Virus record (IMG/VR): IMGVR_UViG_3300025310_000004
Coordinates: 123,759-171,330 of that record
DNA from: a virus
DNA length: 47,572 bases
Reading direction: 5' to 3' (one strand)
Below the pieces are notes generated by a model. That model searched no databases. It had not been told where the DNA came from and saw nothing but the letters and a program-made list of their open reading frames with translations. The first letter of the stretch is position 1. Each line of letters begins with the position of its first letter. The position numbers were made by a program, and so were the translations under genes. This document shows, one piece after another, positions 8,145 through 15,085 of this stretch.

Positions 8145-8469
8145 TCTCGCTGCCGGAGCGTGGCCGAAGGGCTGCGATTGGTGCGGTGGAGAGGTTCCTC
8201 CCGGTCGTACCCAATGGTGTCGAGACTGGTGTGAACACGCGTGGAGGGTGAACCACCATTGGCCCACCGCTCGGCGGTTTGCCTTGCGTCGAGATGGCCA
8301 CAAGTGCGTGAAGTGCTCATCTATTGAGGCGCTAGAGGTGAACCACATCAAGCCACTCAGGGGCATGGGGTACAGCCCATCGTGTTGGCACCACCAAGAC
8401 AACCTTGAGACGTTGTGTGGGTGGTGCCACGATGAGATCACATTCATCCAGAACAGGACATGGCAGTGA
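8104..8469 (+). CDS. HNH endonuclease
   Basis: 121 residues from ATG 8104, overlapping the previous gene by 41 bases; no other start exists before the first Cys motif. It has a zinc-binding CDWCGGEVP...WCRDWC segment and then the HNH core: HKCVKCSSIEALEVNHIKP, a middle HHQDNLETLCGWCHDEIT. The order C-C, NH, N, H, C-C is that of McrA-type HNH nucleases. In phages such proteins are homing endonucleases or packaging-associated nucleases; it is far from the terminase here. Confidence 0.8.
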   Translation: MSTHPLPPSPTTCDLAAGAWPKGCDWCGGEVPPGRTQWCRDWCEHAWRVNHHWPTARRFALRRDGHKCVKCSSIEALEVNHIKPLRGMGYSPSCWHHQDNLETLCGWCHDEITFIQNRTWQ

Positions 8470-8852
8470 TTCCGAGCATCTTCAACTACCGGGCCAGGGT
8501 TGATCGCGTTGTCGATGGTGACACCATCATCATGCAGATCGACTTGGGGTTCCACATGACCGCCAAGGTGTCGGTGCGACTGCTGGGTGTTGACACCCCC
8601 GAGTTGCGCTCCAAGGACCCAGAGGAGCGACAGCGCGCTCAGTTCGCTCGTTCCTTCACCGACGTGTGGTGCAACGAGGCCGTGGGGAACCCCAAGATCA
8701 CCGACCCCTGGGTCGAGTGGCCCTTCGTGATCTCCACCTCCAAGGCCGATTCGTTCGGTCGCTGGTTGGGCCGCGTGTGGTCGCTGAGGACCGGAGAGCA
8801 ACTCAACGAGGCCATCGTGGCGGCCGGATACAGCGTCTCACCCATCGGCTAG
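8460..8852 (+). CDS. Staphylococcal-nuclease-like (SNase) endonuclease
   Basis: 130 residues, ATG 8460, overlapping the HNH gene by 10 bases. The SNase OB-fold signatures are all visible: RVVDGDTIIM (metal-binding Asp), VRLLGVDTPELRS (Arg plus Asp and Glu of the active site), DSFGRWLGRVW (second active-site Arg) and the closing NEAIVAAGYSV. These enzymes cut DNA or RNA with Ca2+. No signal peptide is present, so it likely acts inside the cell, possibly in host DNA degradation. The next promoter lies in its last 20 codons. Confidence 0.85.
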   Translation: MAVIPSIFNYRARVDRVVDGDTIIMQIDLGFHMTAKVSVRLLGVDTPELRSKDPEERQRAQFARSFTDVWCNEAVGNPKITDPWVEWPFVISTSKADSFGRWLGRVWSLRTGEQLNEAIVAAGYSVSPIG

Positions 8853-8855
8853 GAT
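8834..8855 (+). promoter_or_regulatory. Box promoter inside the SNase 3' end
   Basis: CGTCTCAC at 8834-8841 and TAGGAT at 8850-8855, spacing 16. Expected +1 is 8862, four nt before the ATG at 8866, so the transcript would be nearly leaderless. The element overlaps coding sequence of the upstream gene. Confidence 0.55.
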
Positions 8856-8865
8856 GGGTGTCCCT

Positions 8866-9108
8866 ATGAGCCTCGTGAACGACTCCATCGACACCGCAAA
8901 GGCCCTTGTCACAGCGGCATTGGTGGATGACTTCGAGGCAGCAAGAACCTTGTTCCCAGAGGGCCGAGAGGAAGCGGCCCATCTGATCATGGCACTGTCG
9001 AAGTTGAACGCCAGGATGGTGCGCTCACTCGCCGCCGAGAAGGGCGATGAGCCTCTCGACATGTGGCAGAAGGCAATGATGGAGATGGCAGCGCAAGGCT
9101 GCCACTGA
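8866..9108 (+). CDS. Small helical protein of unknown function
   Basis: 80 residues from ATG 8866; an in-frame ATG at 8854 lies inside the predicted -10 and is therefore unlikely to be used. All-helical composition with several charged helices (DSIDTAKALVTAALVDDFEA, EGREEAAHLIMALSKLN). No known family. It precedes the DnaQ-like gene and is separated from it by a strong AAAGGAG. Confidence 0.55.
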   Translation: MSLVNDSIDTAKALVTAALVDDFEAARTLFPEGREEAAHLIMALSKLNARMVRSLAAEKGDEPLDMWQKAMMEMAAQGCH

Positions 9109-9118
9109 AAGGAGAATC

Positions 9119-9715
9119 ATGGCGAAGGCCAAGTACCTGGCCTGGGTCGATCTTGAGACGACCGGGGTGGACGAGTTCGCAGACCCCATCCTTGAGGTCG
9201 GGCTCGTCATCACCACCGCGGAGCCTCCCTTCGAGGAGTTGGCCTCCTACGAAGCGGTCATCGATCCCAACCCGACCCGGTTCCCAGAGTGGCGTGATCG
9301 GATGAACGATTTCGTCACCAAGATGCACACCACCAACGGCCTGCTCTCCGACATCTCGTCGGCCGCAGCCAAGTCGCCCGAGCGCGTGCAGCAGGAGATG
9401 ATCCTCGCCCTGGCCGGTGTCGGCCGTGAGCACAACTTCATGCTCGCCGGTTCTGGCGTTGGTCACTTCGACCGCCGCTTCCTGCACGTCCAGATGCCCG
9501 AGTTCGAGGGGTGGCTGCAGTACCCGTGCCTCGACGTTGGCGTCATCCGGCGCGCCTTCGACTTCGCTGGTCGCAAGGACCTCGATGCCTTCGGACAGAC
9601 CTTCGAGACGAAGAACGACAAGCCCCACCGTGGGCTGGCTGACGTGCGTGACCACCTCAACGAGTTCCGCGCCTACGCCAACCTGTTCGCCTCGATCCCC
9701 GAGGTGGGTGCTTGA
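9119..9715 (+). CDS. DnaQ-like / oligoribonuclease-like 3'-5' exonuclease
   Basis: 198 residues, AAAGGAG four nt before the ATG. DEDDh exonuclease motifs are present: ExoI WVDLETTGVDEF near the N-terminus, ExoII SGVGHFDRRFL at about residue 115, and ExoIII HRGLADVRDHL at about residue 173. Two metal ions held by the acidic residues would remove nucleotides from 3' ends. The size and motif spacing fit oligoribonuclease or a proofreading-type subunit; which substrate is used cannot be told. Stop overlaps the next start (TGATG). Confidence 0.82.
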   Translation: MAKAKYLAWVDLETTGVDEFADPILEVGLVITTAEPPFEELASYEAVIDPNPTRFPEWRDRMNDFVTKMHTTNGLLSDISSAAAKSPERVQQEMILALAGVGREHNFMLAGSGVGHFDRRFLHVQMPEFEGWLQYPCLDVGVIRRAFDFAGRKDLDAFGQTFETKNDKPHRGLADVRDHLNEFRAYANLFASIPEVGA

Positions 9716-9915
9716 TGGCCAAGAAGGAGACACCCAAGTCGAGCGAGTTCACTCGCGAGGAGTGGGTTGAGCGCTTCGAGGACTACTTCGCTGCCAAGCA
9801 CTGCAGCCTGTTCGGTCGCCACATGCCGGTGGCCATGCCCGACGAGCGCCACGAGGCGGCCAAGTGGTACGCGGACCTCATCATGGCAGTCTCAAGCGGC
9901 GACTACGGAGACTGA
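9715..9915 (+). CDS. Small charged protein of unknown function
   Basis: 66 residues, ATG overlapping the exonuclease stop. It begins with Lys/Glu-rich sequence (AKKETPKSSEFTREEWVERF) and has a helix-rich middle with HMPVAMPDERHEAAKWYAD. It may be a partner of the exonuclease because the genes are translationally coupled; nothing else supports a role. Confidence 0.5.
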   Translation: MAKKETPKSSEFTREEWVERFEDYFAAKHCSLFGRHMPVAMPDERHEAAKWYADLIMAVSSGDYGD

Positions 9916-9917
9916 CC

Positions 9918-10133
9918 ATGACGGCAGTGGTGGATGAGGAGCCGGAGCGGGAACGCCCGGAGGGGGCAGTCGAGACGGCCCTCTGGTGCAACCGCTGCAT
10001 GCTCCCATCCGCCTGTCGCTGGCCCGTGGCCGTGCACGCCGCTGGGTCAAACCTCCGAATCGGCAACCTCTCGGTGGTCATCTGCGTGGACTGTGGCTCC
10101 CGACTTGACGACGACGGCAATCCCGTCCACTAG
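9918..10133 (+). CDS. Small zinc-ribbon protein
   Basis: 71 residues from ATG 9918, two bases after the upstream stop. Two Cys pairs (WCNRCM and ICVDCG) about 35 residues apart suggest a zinc ribbon, with an acidic N-terminus (EEPERERPEGAVE). Such proteins can bind nucleic acid or protein; the specific role is unknown. Confidence 0.55.
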   Translation: MTAVVDEEPERERPEGAVETALWCNRCMLPSACRWPVAVHAAGSNLRIGNLSVVICVDCGSRLDDDGNPVH

Positions 10134-10143
10134 TCCTGGCCGC

Positions 10144-10165
10144 TGTAGAGGCGGTTAGATACGAT
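10144..10165 (+). promoter_or_regulatory. Degenerate box promoter for 10173
   Basis: TGTAGAGG at 10144-10151 (only the TGT and one A of the box are kept) and TACGAT at 10160-10165 with the same 16-nt spacing. Expected +1 is 10172, one base before the ATG at 10173. The -10 is good, the box is weak. Confidence 0.4.
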
Positions 10166-10172
10166 GGTGCCC

Positions 10173-10817
10173 ATGTGGATCGTCGCTCTCGTGGCCCTCC
10201 TTCTTGCGATCGTCGCCGTCGTCTCGGTGATCGCCGTCGTTCATGGCGAACGCAACCATCGCCTGATCGCCAAGGAGGAAGGTCTTGAGCCCCCTCCCGC
10301 AGACTTCACCGACATCGACTTCGATGATGACGACGAGTCGCTCTCTCCCGTGCCTGAGCGCGCCTCGGTCGAGGAGCACGATCTCGTCGCTCAGGAGTTC
10401 ACCGAGACGATCACCAAGACAGTCGAGGTCATCGAGATGGTGGCGACGCCGCTCGATGAGGCAGGGGCTCCATCCGGTGATCCCGTGGTGGTAGTCGAAC
10501 CAGAAGTGGTACCGGAAGCGGAACCGGAACCACGCCGCCACGAGGTCATCATCCCCAAGGAGATGGAGTACCTCACCGAGCCCGACGATGCGCTCGATGG
10601 GTTGGACGCTGCCCTCTTGGAGCACATGACCAAGGCTGTCCCCGACGAGGGACCCGTTGAGGAGATCGTCCTCACGGTTGTCGGCCCCGGCGACGAGACG
10701 CGTGAACACCCCGAGGACCCCGAGGTTGTCGTTCCTGTCGCTGATCCGATCAGGCGACTGCAAGAGGAGGCGGCCGGGAAGGCCCCCACCGAGTGGAAGC
10801 GGTGGAACAAGCCGTGA
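10173..10817 (+). CDS. Single-pass acidic membrane protein
   Basis: 214 residues. ATG 10173 is preferred because the in-frame ATG at 10164 lies in the -10 hexamer. Residues about 2-23 (WIVALVALLLAIVAVVSVI) are one membrane helix with a short outside N-terminus, followed by a long cytoplasmic-looking acidic region rich in Asp, Glu, Val and Pro (FDDDDES, EVVPEAEPEP). The acidic tail is probably disordered. Function unknown; it could recruit proteins to the membrane. GTGA overlap with the endonuclease VII gene. Confidence 0.6.
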   Translation: MWIVALVALLLAIVAVVSVIAVVHGERNHRLIAKEEGLEPPPADFTDIDFDDDDESLSPVPERASVEEHDLVAQEFTETITKTVEVIEMVATPLDEAGAPSGDPVVVVEPEVVPEAEPEPRRHEVIIPKEMEYLTEPDDALDGLDAALLEHMTKAVPDEGPVEEIVLTVVGPGDETREHPEDPEVVVPVADPIRRLQEEAAGKAPTEWKRWNKP

Positions 10818-11338
10818 GCGACATCAAACCAATGACGTGCCGAACCTGCGGAACGGAATTCGTGGGGGCTCACCCCAATGCGAGGTTCTGTTCCGGTGGA
10901 TGCAAGAGCGCGGCTAGGCGACAGGCCGCTCACCGATGGCGAGAAGCGAATCGCTCATTGGCGAACGAGCGCACGGCCAGGTGGTATGAGGCCAATCTAG
11001 AACGCGAGCGCGAGAAGGGACGTTCTTACTACCGCAAGAATTACACCCAGACCAAGCGGATGCAGATGCACGGTATGGAACCCGTACAGTTTGGCCTGCT
11101 CTGGGACGGTCAGGGAGGTAGGTGCGCTATCTGTGATCGGGCATTCGGGGCGGTGGCAGATGCCCACATCGACCATGATCACACCTGTTGTGATCGCACC
11201 ACTTCTTGCGGCAACTGCGTCCGGGGGCTCCTATGCAGGCGATGCAACCTGGCTCTGGGCCTCCTGGGCGATTCGCCTCAGGTTGCGGCATTGGCGGCTA
11301 ACTACCTTATGGAAACAAGGCTGGTCCCGCATGAGTAA
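10814..11338 (+). CDS. Recombination endonuclease VII-like
   Basis: 174 residues, GTG at 10814 overlapping the upstream stop (an in-frame GTG at 10793 is less likely). An N-terminal zinc module (CRTCGTEF...FCSGGCKSA) precedes a basic linker and the endonuclease VII core: GRCAICDRAF, HIDHDHTCCDR, CGNCVRGLLCRRCNLALG. This His-Me finger fold resolves branched DNA (Holliday junctions, mismatches) before packaging and clears recombination intermediates. It is followed by the modification cluster. Confidence 0.85.
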   Translation: MSDIKPMTCRTCGTEFVGAHPNARFCSGGCKSAARRQAAHRWREANRSLANERTARWYEANLEREREKGRSYYRKNYTQTKRMQMHGMEPVQFGLLWDGQGGRCAICDRAFGAVADAHIDHDHTCCDRTTSCGNCVRGLLCRRCNLALGLLGDSPQVAALAANYLMETRLVPHE

Positions 11339-12125
11339 GCACAACATTGTCGAGGGGCTCCGGCCCCTGATGTCTCCGATCGAGAACGTCATCCACCTTC
11401 CGGGGAACGCCCGTCGAGGGGATGTCGAGGCCATCAGCAAGTCACTGAATCGTTTTGGCCAACACAAGCCCATCGTGGTGCGTCGTACGGGGGTGGATGA
11501 GCGGGGGTTGCCTGTTGGTGAAATCCTGATTGGCAACCACACCACCATGGCGGCCCGGAGACTGGGGTGGGATTCGATCGCCGTGGTATGGGTCGATGAA
11601 AGCATGGATGTGGCCAAGGCGCGGGCACTTGCCGACAACCGCACCGCCGAGTTGGGCACCTACGACGACGACGCCCTAGCCGCGATGATCGCCGATGTCC
11701 TAGAGGCCGACGAGGCGCTCCTAGAGGACGCGTCCTACACCCTGGACGACCTAGAGGCGCTCCTGGGGGAGACGGCTGCTCCCGCCGACCTCGATGGCGA
11801 CGAGGACGACGAAGAAGAACAGCCCCCCGGCCCCAATCCGCTAGCCGATCGCAAGCGAGCCGAGGCACCAGCCACTCGCCATGCCACCTTGTCGCTGTTC
11901 GACCGCTTCTTGGTCCCACCATTCACCGTGCTCAACGCACGAGAGGGTTGGTGGCAGGAGCGCAAGAACACCTGGATCGATCTCGGCCTAGAGGGCGAGT
12001 TGGGGCGCGACGACAAGCCGCGCACTTGGTTCCTGGCTGCCCCCCAGCATCACCACCACCCTGATCGCCCGTTCGTGCCCTACGGCGCAGCCGATGAGCG
12101 CAAGCGAGAGGACGACGATGACTGA
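11331..12125 (+). CDS. ParB-like nuclease-fold protein fused to a methyltransferase N-terminal module
   Basis: 264 residues from ATG 11331, overlapping the upstream stop. Residues about 15-145 are a ParB/Srx-like domain: QHKPIVVRR, ILIGNHTTMAARRLGW, ALADNRTAELGTYDD (the GNHT and NRT motifs that bind nucleotide in this superfamily). After an acidic linker, residues about 200-240 (LVPPFTVLNAREGWWQER, WIDLGLEGELGRDD) match the N-terminal module that, in related phage DNA methyltransferases as I recall them, is fused to the catalytic domain. Here the stop falls between the two and the catalytic part continues in the next gene (ATGACTGA overlap), so the pair looks like one protein split in two. 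Confidence 0.7.
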   Translation: MSKHNIVEGLRPLMSPIENVIHLPGNARRGDVEAISKSLNRFGQHKPIVVRRTGVDERGLPVGEILIGNHTTMAARRLGWDSIAVVWVDESMDVAKARALADNRTAELGTYDDDALAAMIADVLEADEALLEDASYTLDDLEALLGETAAPADLDGDEDDEEEQPPGPNPLADRKRAEAPATRHATLSLFDRFLVPPFTVLNAREGWWQERKNTWIDLGLEGELGRDDKPRTWFLAAPQHHHHPDRPFVPYGAADERKREDDDD

Positions 12126-13689
12126 CGTTGCCCCCGAGGCCACCGAACCCGACCTCCTCTACGGCGATGGCGCCACCTCGATCTTCGATCCGGTCCTATG
12201 CGAGATCGCGTATCGCTGGTTCTGCCCACCCAAGGGCCTGATCCTCGACCCCTTCGCTGGTGGATCAGTGCGTGGCATCGTGGCCGCCAAGTTGGGCAGG
12301 CGATATATCGGAATCGATATTCGCAAGGTGCAGATCGACGCCAACTACCAGCAAGCCAAGGACCTTCTCACGGATGGGCTGGGGATCGTTCCTGACACCC
12401 CGGACGATGACATGCCGGAGATGACCCCGGTTGAGTTCATGGCCGAGCGCGGCATCTGGCTCAAGCGCGAGGACAAGTACGTCTACGCCGGGGTGCGTGG
12501 TGCGAAGGTTCGCACCTGCATGCACTTCGTCGCCGAAGCCAAGCAGCGTGGCGTTGGCGTCGTGACGGCCGGAAGTCGGATGTCGCCCCAGGTCAACTTC
12601 GTTGCCCAGATCGCCTATCAGATGGGCGTGAAGTGCTCGGTGCACGTTCCCTCCGGGCCACTGACTCCCGAGTTGATCGCCGCTCGGGCTGCAGGGGCCA
12701 AGATCACCCAGCACGACTACGGGTACAACTCGGTCATCATCGCCAGGGCACGCGAGGACGCCGAGCAGCGCGGCTGGATCGAGATTCCCTACGGCATGGA
12801 ATCCCAAGAGGCGGTGGACTACACCAAGCCCCAGGTGGCGAACATCCCCGCCGAGGCCAAGAGGCTGGTCAACGCCTGCGGATCGGGCATGACGCTCGCT
12901 GGCATCTTGTGGGGGCTCAAGGAGTCTGGCCGAGAACTCCCCGTCACTGCCGTGTGCGTGGGCAATGTCCCCGAGGAGCGCCTTGATCGCTGGGCTCCAC
13001 CAGAGTGGCGCGAGATGGTCGAGATCATCGATGAGGAGTCCGACTACCACGTTGCGGCGACTCGTACTGATCTCGACGGCGTGTTGGTGGATGCCTACTA
13101 CGAGGCCAAGTGCATCCCCTATCTCCGTGAGGGCGACTGCCTCTGGATCAGCGCCATCCGCCCCTCTGCCGTGCCAGCCATCGCTCCCGATCCAGTCTGG
13201 ATCGAAGGTGACGGCAAGGACGTGATGGACCTCGTTGACGAGCGGGCCGACATGATCTTCACCTGCCCCCCGTATGGGGACTTGGAGGTCTACAGCGACG
13301 ACCCGAGGGACCTGTCCAACATGGACTACCCGGAGTTCATCGCTGCCTTCGAGGAGATCATGTGCAACTCGGCCAAGCGCCTTGCCGATGATCGGTTCGC
13401 CGTCGTGGTGGTCGGGGACTTCCGCGACAAGGACGGCTACTACTACGGCTTCCCCGCCGACACCGTGAAGATCATGGAGCGGGCTGGCCTGAGGCTCTAC
13501 AACGAGGCTGTGTTGGTGACCCACGCAGCCAGCCTTCCCCTGCGTGCTGGGCGTCAGTTCGACGCGACTCGCAAGATGGGCAAGACCCACCAGAACGTGC
13601 TCTGCTTCGTCAAGGGCGACCCCCGTAAAGCCACGCGCGCATGTGGGCCTGTGATCGCCATGGACACCTCGGAAGGACCGGGCGAATGA
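12118..13689 (+). CDS. Phage DNA methyltransferase with inserted PLP-enzyme-like domain
   Basis: 523 residues from ATG 12118, overlapping the ParB-like gene. Residues 1-85 carry the SAM-binding motif I (LDPFAGGSVRG at about 43-53) and YIGIDIR. Residues 350-523 carry the catalytic motif IV (FTCPPYGDLEVYSDDP at about 381-396) and conserved KTHQNVLCFVKGDP. Both halves match a widespread phage methyltransferase family. Between them, residues about 101-350 look like a fold-type II PLP enzyme of the ACC-deaminase/D-cysteine desulfhydrase type: GIWLKREDKY, candidate Schiff-base Lys130 in GVRGAKVRTC, glycine-rich ACGSGMTLAG (253-262) that would hold the phosphate, and DAYYEAKC. The fusion suggests an amino-acid-derived base modification, but that is inference. 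No frameshift seen inside. Confidence 0.72.
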   Translation: MTDVAPEATEPDLLYGDGATSIFDPVLCEIAYRWFCPPKGLILDPFAGGSVRGIVAAKLGRRYIGIDIRKVQIDANYQQAKDLLTDGLGIVPDTPDDDMPEMTPVEFMAERGIWLKREDKYVYAGVRGAKVRTCMHFVAEAKQRGVGVVTAGSRMSPQVNFVAQIAYQMGVKCSVHVPSGPLTPELIAARAAGAKITQHDYGYNSVIIARAREDAEQRGWIEIPYGMESQEAVDYTKPQVANIPAEAKRLVNACGSGMTLAGILWGLKESGRELPVTAVCVGNVPEERLDRWAPPEWREMVEIIDEESDYHVAATRTDLDGVLVDAYYEAKCIPYLREGDCLWISAIRPSAVPAIAPDPVWIEGDGKDVMDLVDERADMIFTCPPYGDLEVYSDDPRDLSNMDYPEFIAAFEEIMCNSAKRLADDRFAVVVVGDFRDKDGYYYGFPADTVKIMERAGLRLYNEAVLVTHAASLPLRAGRQFDATRKMGKTHQNVLCFVKGDPRKATRACGPVIAMDTSEGPGE

Positions 13690-14480
13690 ACTCCCTACTC
13701 AACGAGATCACGACAGTCTCGATCGATCTCATCGAGCCGCACCCCGAGAACCCACGCATCGGCGACATCGAGGCGATCAAGAAGTCGCTCAAGGCGAACA
13801 AGCAGTTCCAGCCCATCTTGGTGCAGGAGTCGTCTGGCTTCATCATCGCGGGCAACCACACCTACAAGGCAGCCGTCGAGTTGGGTTGGACCGAGGTCGA
13901 TGTCGCCTACATCGATGTCGATGACGCCAAGGCCAAGGCCATCATGTTGGCCGCCAACAAGACTGCCGACCTCGGCTCCTACGACGAGCGGCTTCTTGCT
14001 CAGTTGATCTCCGACATCACCTTCGAGGAGGAGGCTCTCCTAGAGGGCACCGGCTACTCCTCGGATGAGATCGATGACTTGCTCGCTGCCTCCATGGTTG
14101 ACATCCCCCTAGAGGAGCCAGGCGAGGGAGTGGATGTGGCGGCTGCGATGCTCGATCGCATCATGCCCACCGACGACGATGAGGACTACGACGACATCGA
14201 TGATGAGTCCGACGATCTCATCGACAGCATCGAAGGGGCATCCACCCCGGCCCCCATCACCAACACGGTGGGCGAGACGGCTGTTGAGTTCGTGATCTTC
14301 CGCTTCGGTGAGTTGCGGGCCAAGGTCCCTCGCCAGACCTACGAGCGGTTCATCAAGGGCTTCCTCAAGGAGCATCGCAACGACTTGGCCCTCGCCGGGG
14401 TAGCGGCGGCCATCAAGTTGGGCCTCGACTCCGAGAACGTCGAACCCGCCGTGGCCCAGGGGGCCGAACGCTGGCTTTGA
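13686..14480 (+). CDS. Second ParB-like nuclease-fold protein
   Basis: 264 residues, ATGA overlap with the methyltransferase (start 13686 chosen over 13641). ParB/Srx signatures parallel the 11331 protein: IEPHPENPRI, QPILVQESSGFIIAGNHTYK, AANKTADLGSYDERLLAQL, EEEALLEGTGYSSDEID. A strongly acidic linker follows (DDDEDYDDIDDESDD) and the C-terminus ends with a helical FIKGFLKEHRNDLALAGVAA region. It flanks the methyltransferase on the other side from its paralogue, so the three genes form one cassette. In ParB-type fusions this domain is thought to recognise or process DNA or nucleotide; its exact role here is unknown. Confidence 0.7.
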   Translation: MNSLLNEITTVSIDLIEPHPENPRIGDIEAIKKSLKANKQFQPILVQESSGFIIAGNHTYKAAVELGWTEVDVAYIDVDDAKAKAIMLAANKTADLGSYDERLLAQLISDITFEEEALLEGTGYSSDEIDDLLAASMVDIPLEEPGEGVDVAAAMLDRIMPTDDDEDYDDIDDESDDLIDSIEGASTPAPITNTVGETAVEFVIFRFGELRAKVPRQTYERFIKGFLKEHRNDLALAGVAAAIKLGLDSENVEPAVAQGAERWL

Positions 14481-14502
14481 TGTCGCGCCCATGCCGTACC
14501 AT
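14481..14502 (+). promoter_or_regulatory. Box promoter for 14509 (leaderless)
   Basis: TGTCGCGC at 14481-14488 and TACCAT at 14497-14502, spacing 16. Predicted +1 at 14509 is the A of the ATG, so the transcript would be leaderless. An in-frame ATG at 14491 lies inside the promoter spacer and would not be transcribed from here. Confidence 0.6.
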
Positions 14503-14508
14503 GGGGTG

Positions 14509-15015
14509 ATGGATGGCGACCTGACCCCAGACCCGCATCAGGCGGAGATTCTTGAGGCTCTACTCGAAGCCGCCATGAAGGGCGACGCCGAGGAGTACGA
14601 CATCTTCCGTCGGGAGTGGGAGAGGTCGGACCCCATCGACTCCGAGGGCTGGCACATGCGCTTCTCTGAGAAGTCGCCCATCCCCTACACCGCGGTCGGG
14701 TTCTGCTACCACTGCCAGTCTCAGTGGGTAGTCTCTGGCGTCGCCTTCGGCCAGATGGTTCCTGGGCTGTCCCTCATGATCCACGTCACCGGGGAATGCC
14801 CCGAGATGGACGACTGCAACTGCTGGGTCGATGACACCGAGGGCGAGGATCGCCCCTTCGGCTACGCCCGTTGCCAGCGCTGCGACCGCGCCGAGCCGAT
14901 CTGCGAGTGCGATGGTGGCGTCGCCTACGGCCCGTGCGCCCTGTTCGAGCGTCACGAGCGAGAGAACGGGTTCGATTGGCACGAGCACACCGGAGATGTC
15001 TCACCCCCCGAGTAG
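14509..15015 (+). CDS. Cys-rich protein of unknown function
   Basis: 168 residues from ATG 14509, placed exactly at the predicted transcription start. The N-terminal ~60 residues are helical and acidic; the rest contains several Cys pairs (CYHCQSQW, ECPEMDDCNCW, ARCQRCDRAEPICECDG) that may bind two or more zinc ions. No known family recognised. It lies between the modification cassette and the helicase and is followed by two tandem promoters. Confidence 0.55.
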   Translation: MDGDLTPDPHQAEILEALLEAAMKGDAEEYDIFRREWERSDPIDSEGWHMRFSEKSPIPYTAVGFCYHCQSQWVVSGVAFGQMVPGLSLMIHVTGECPEMDDCNCWVDDTEGEDRPFGYARCQRCDRAEPICECDGGVAYGPCALFERHERENGFDWHEHTGDVSPPE

Positions 15016-15018
15016 TCT
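14997..15018 (+). promoter_or_regulatory. Upstream tandem box promoter of the helicase
   Basis: TGTCTCAC at 14997-15004 and TAGTCT at 15013-15018, spacing 16. It overlaps the end of the 14509 gene; expected +1 is 15025. A second copy follows 41 bases downstream. Confidence 0.6.
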
Positions 15019-15037
15019 GTAGATCACACTCGACATG

Positions 15038-15059
15038 TGTCACAGAGACGTGATACTAT
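15038..15059 (+). promoter_or_regulatory. Downstream tandem box promoter of the helicase
   Basis: TGTCACAG at 15038-15045 and TACTAT at 15054-15059 preceded by TGA, spacing 16. Expected +1 is 15066; a ribosome-binding site AAGGGAGG (15071-15078) and the ATG at 15086 follow. Confidence 0.65.
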
Positions 15060-15085
15060 GTCTGCAGACGAAGGGAGGTGCCTAC

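Noticed and set aside
12265-13590. 441-residue open frame on the minus strand
   Set aside because: Antisense to the methyltransferase/PLP gene, no recognisable domain, typical GC-rich shadow.
14481-14511. ATG at 14491 as start of the Cys-rich gene
   Set aside because: It lies inside the promoter spacer before the predicted +1; the in-frame ATG 14509 falls exactly on +1.
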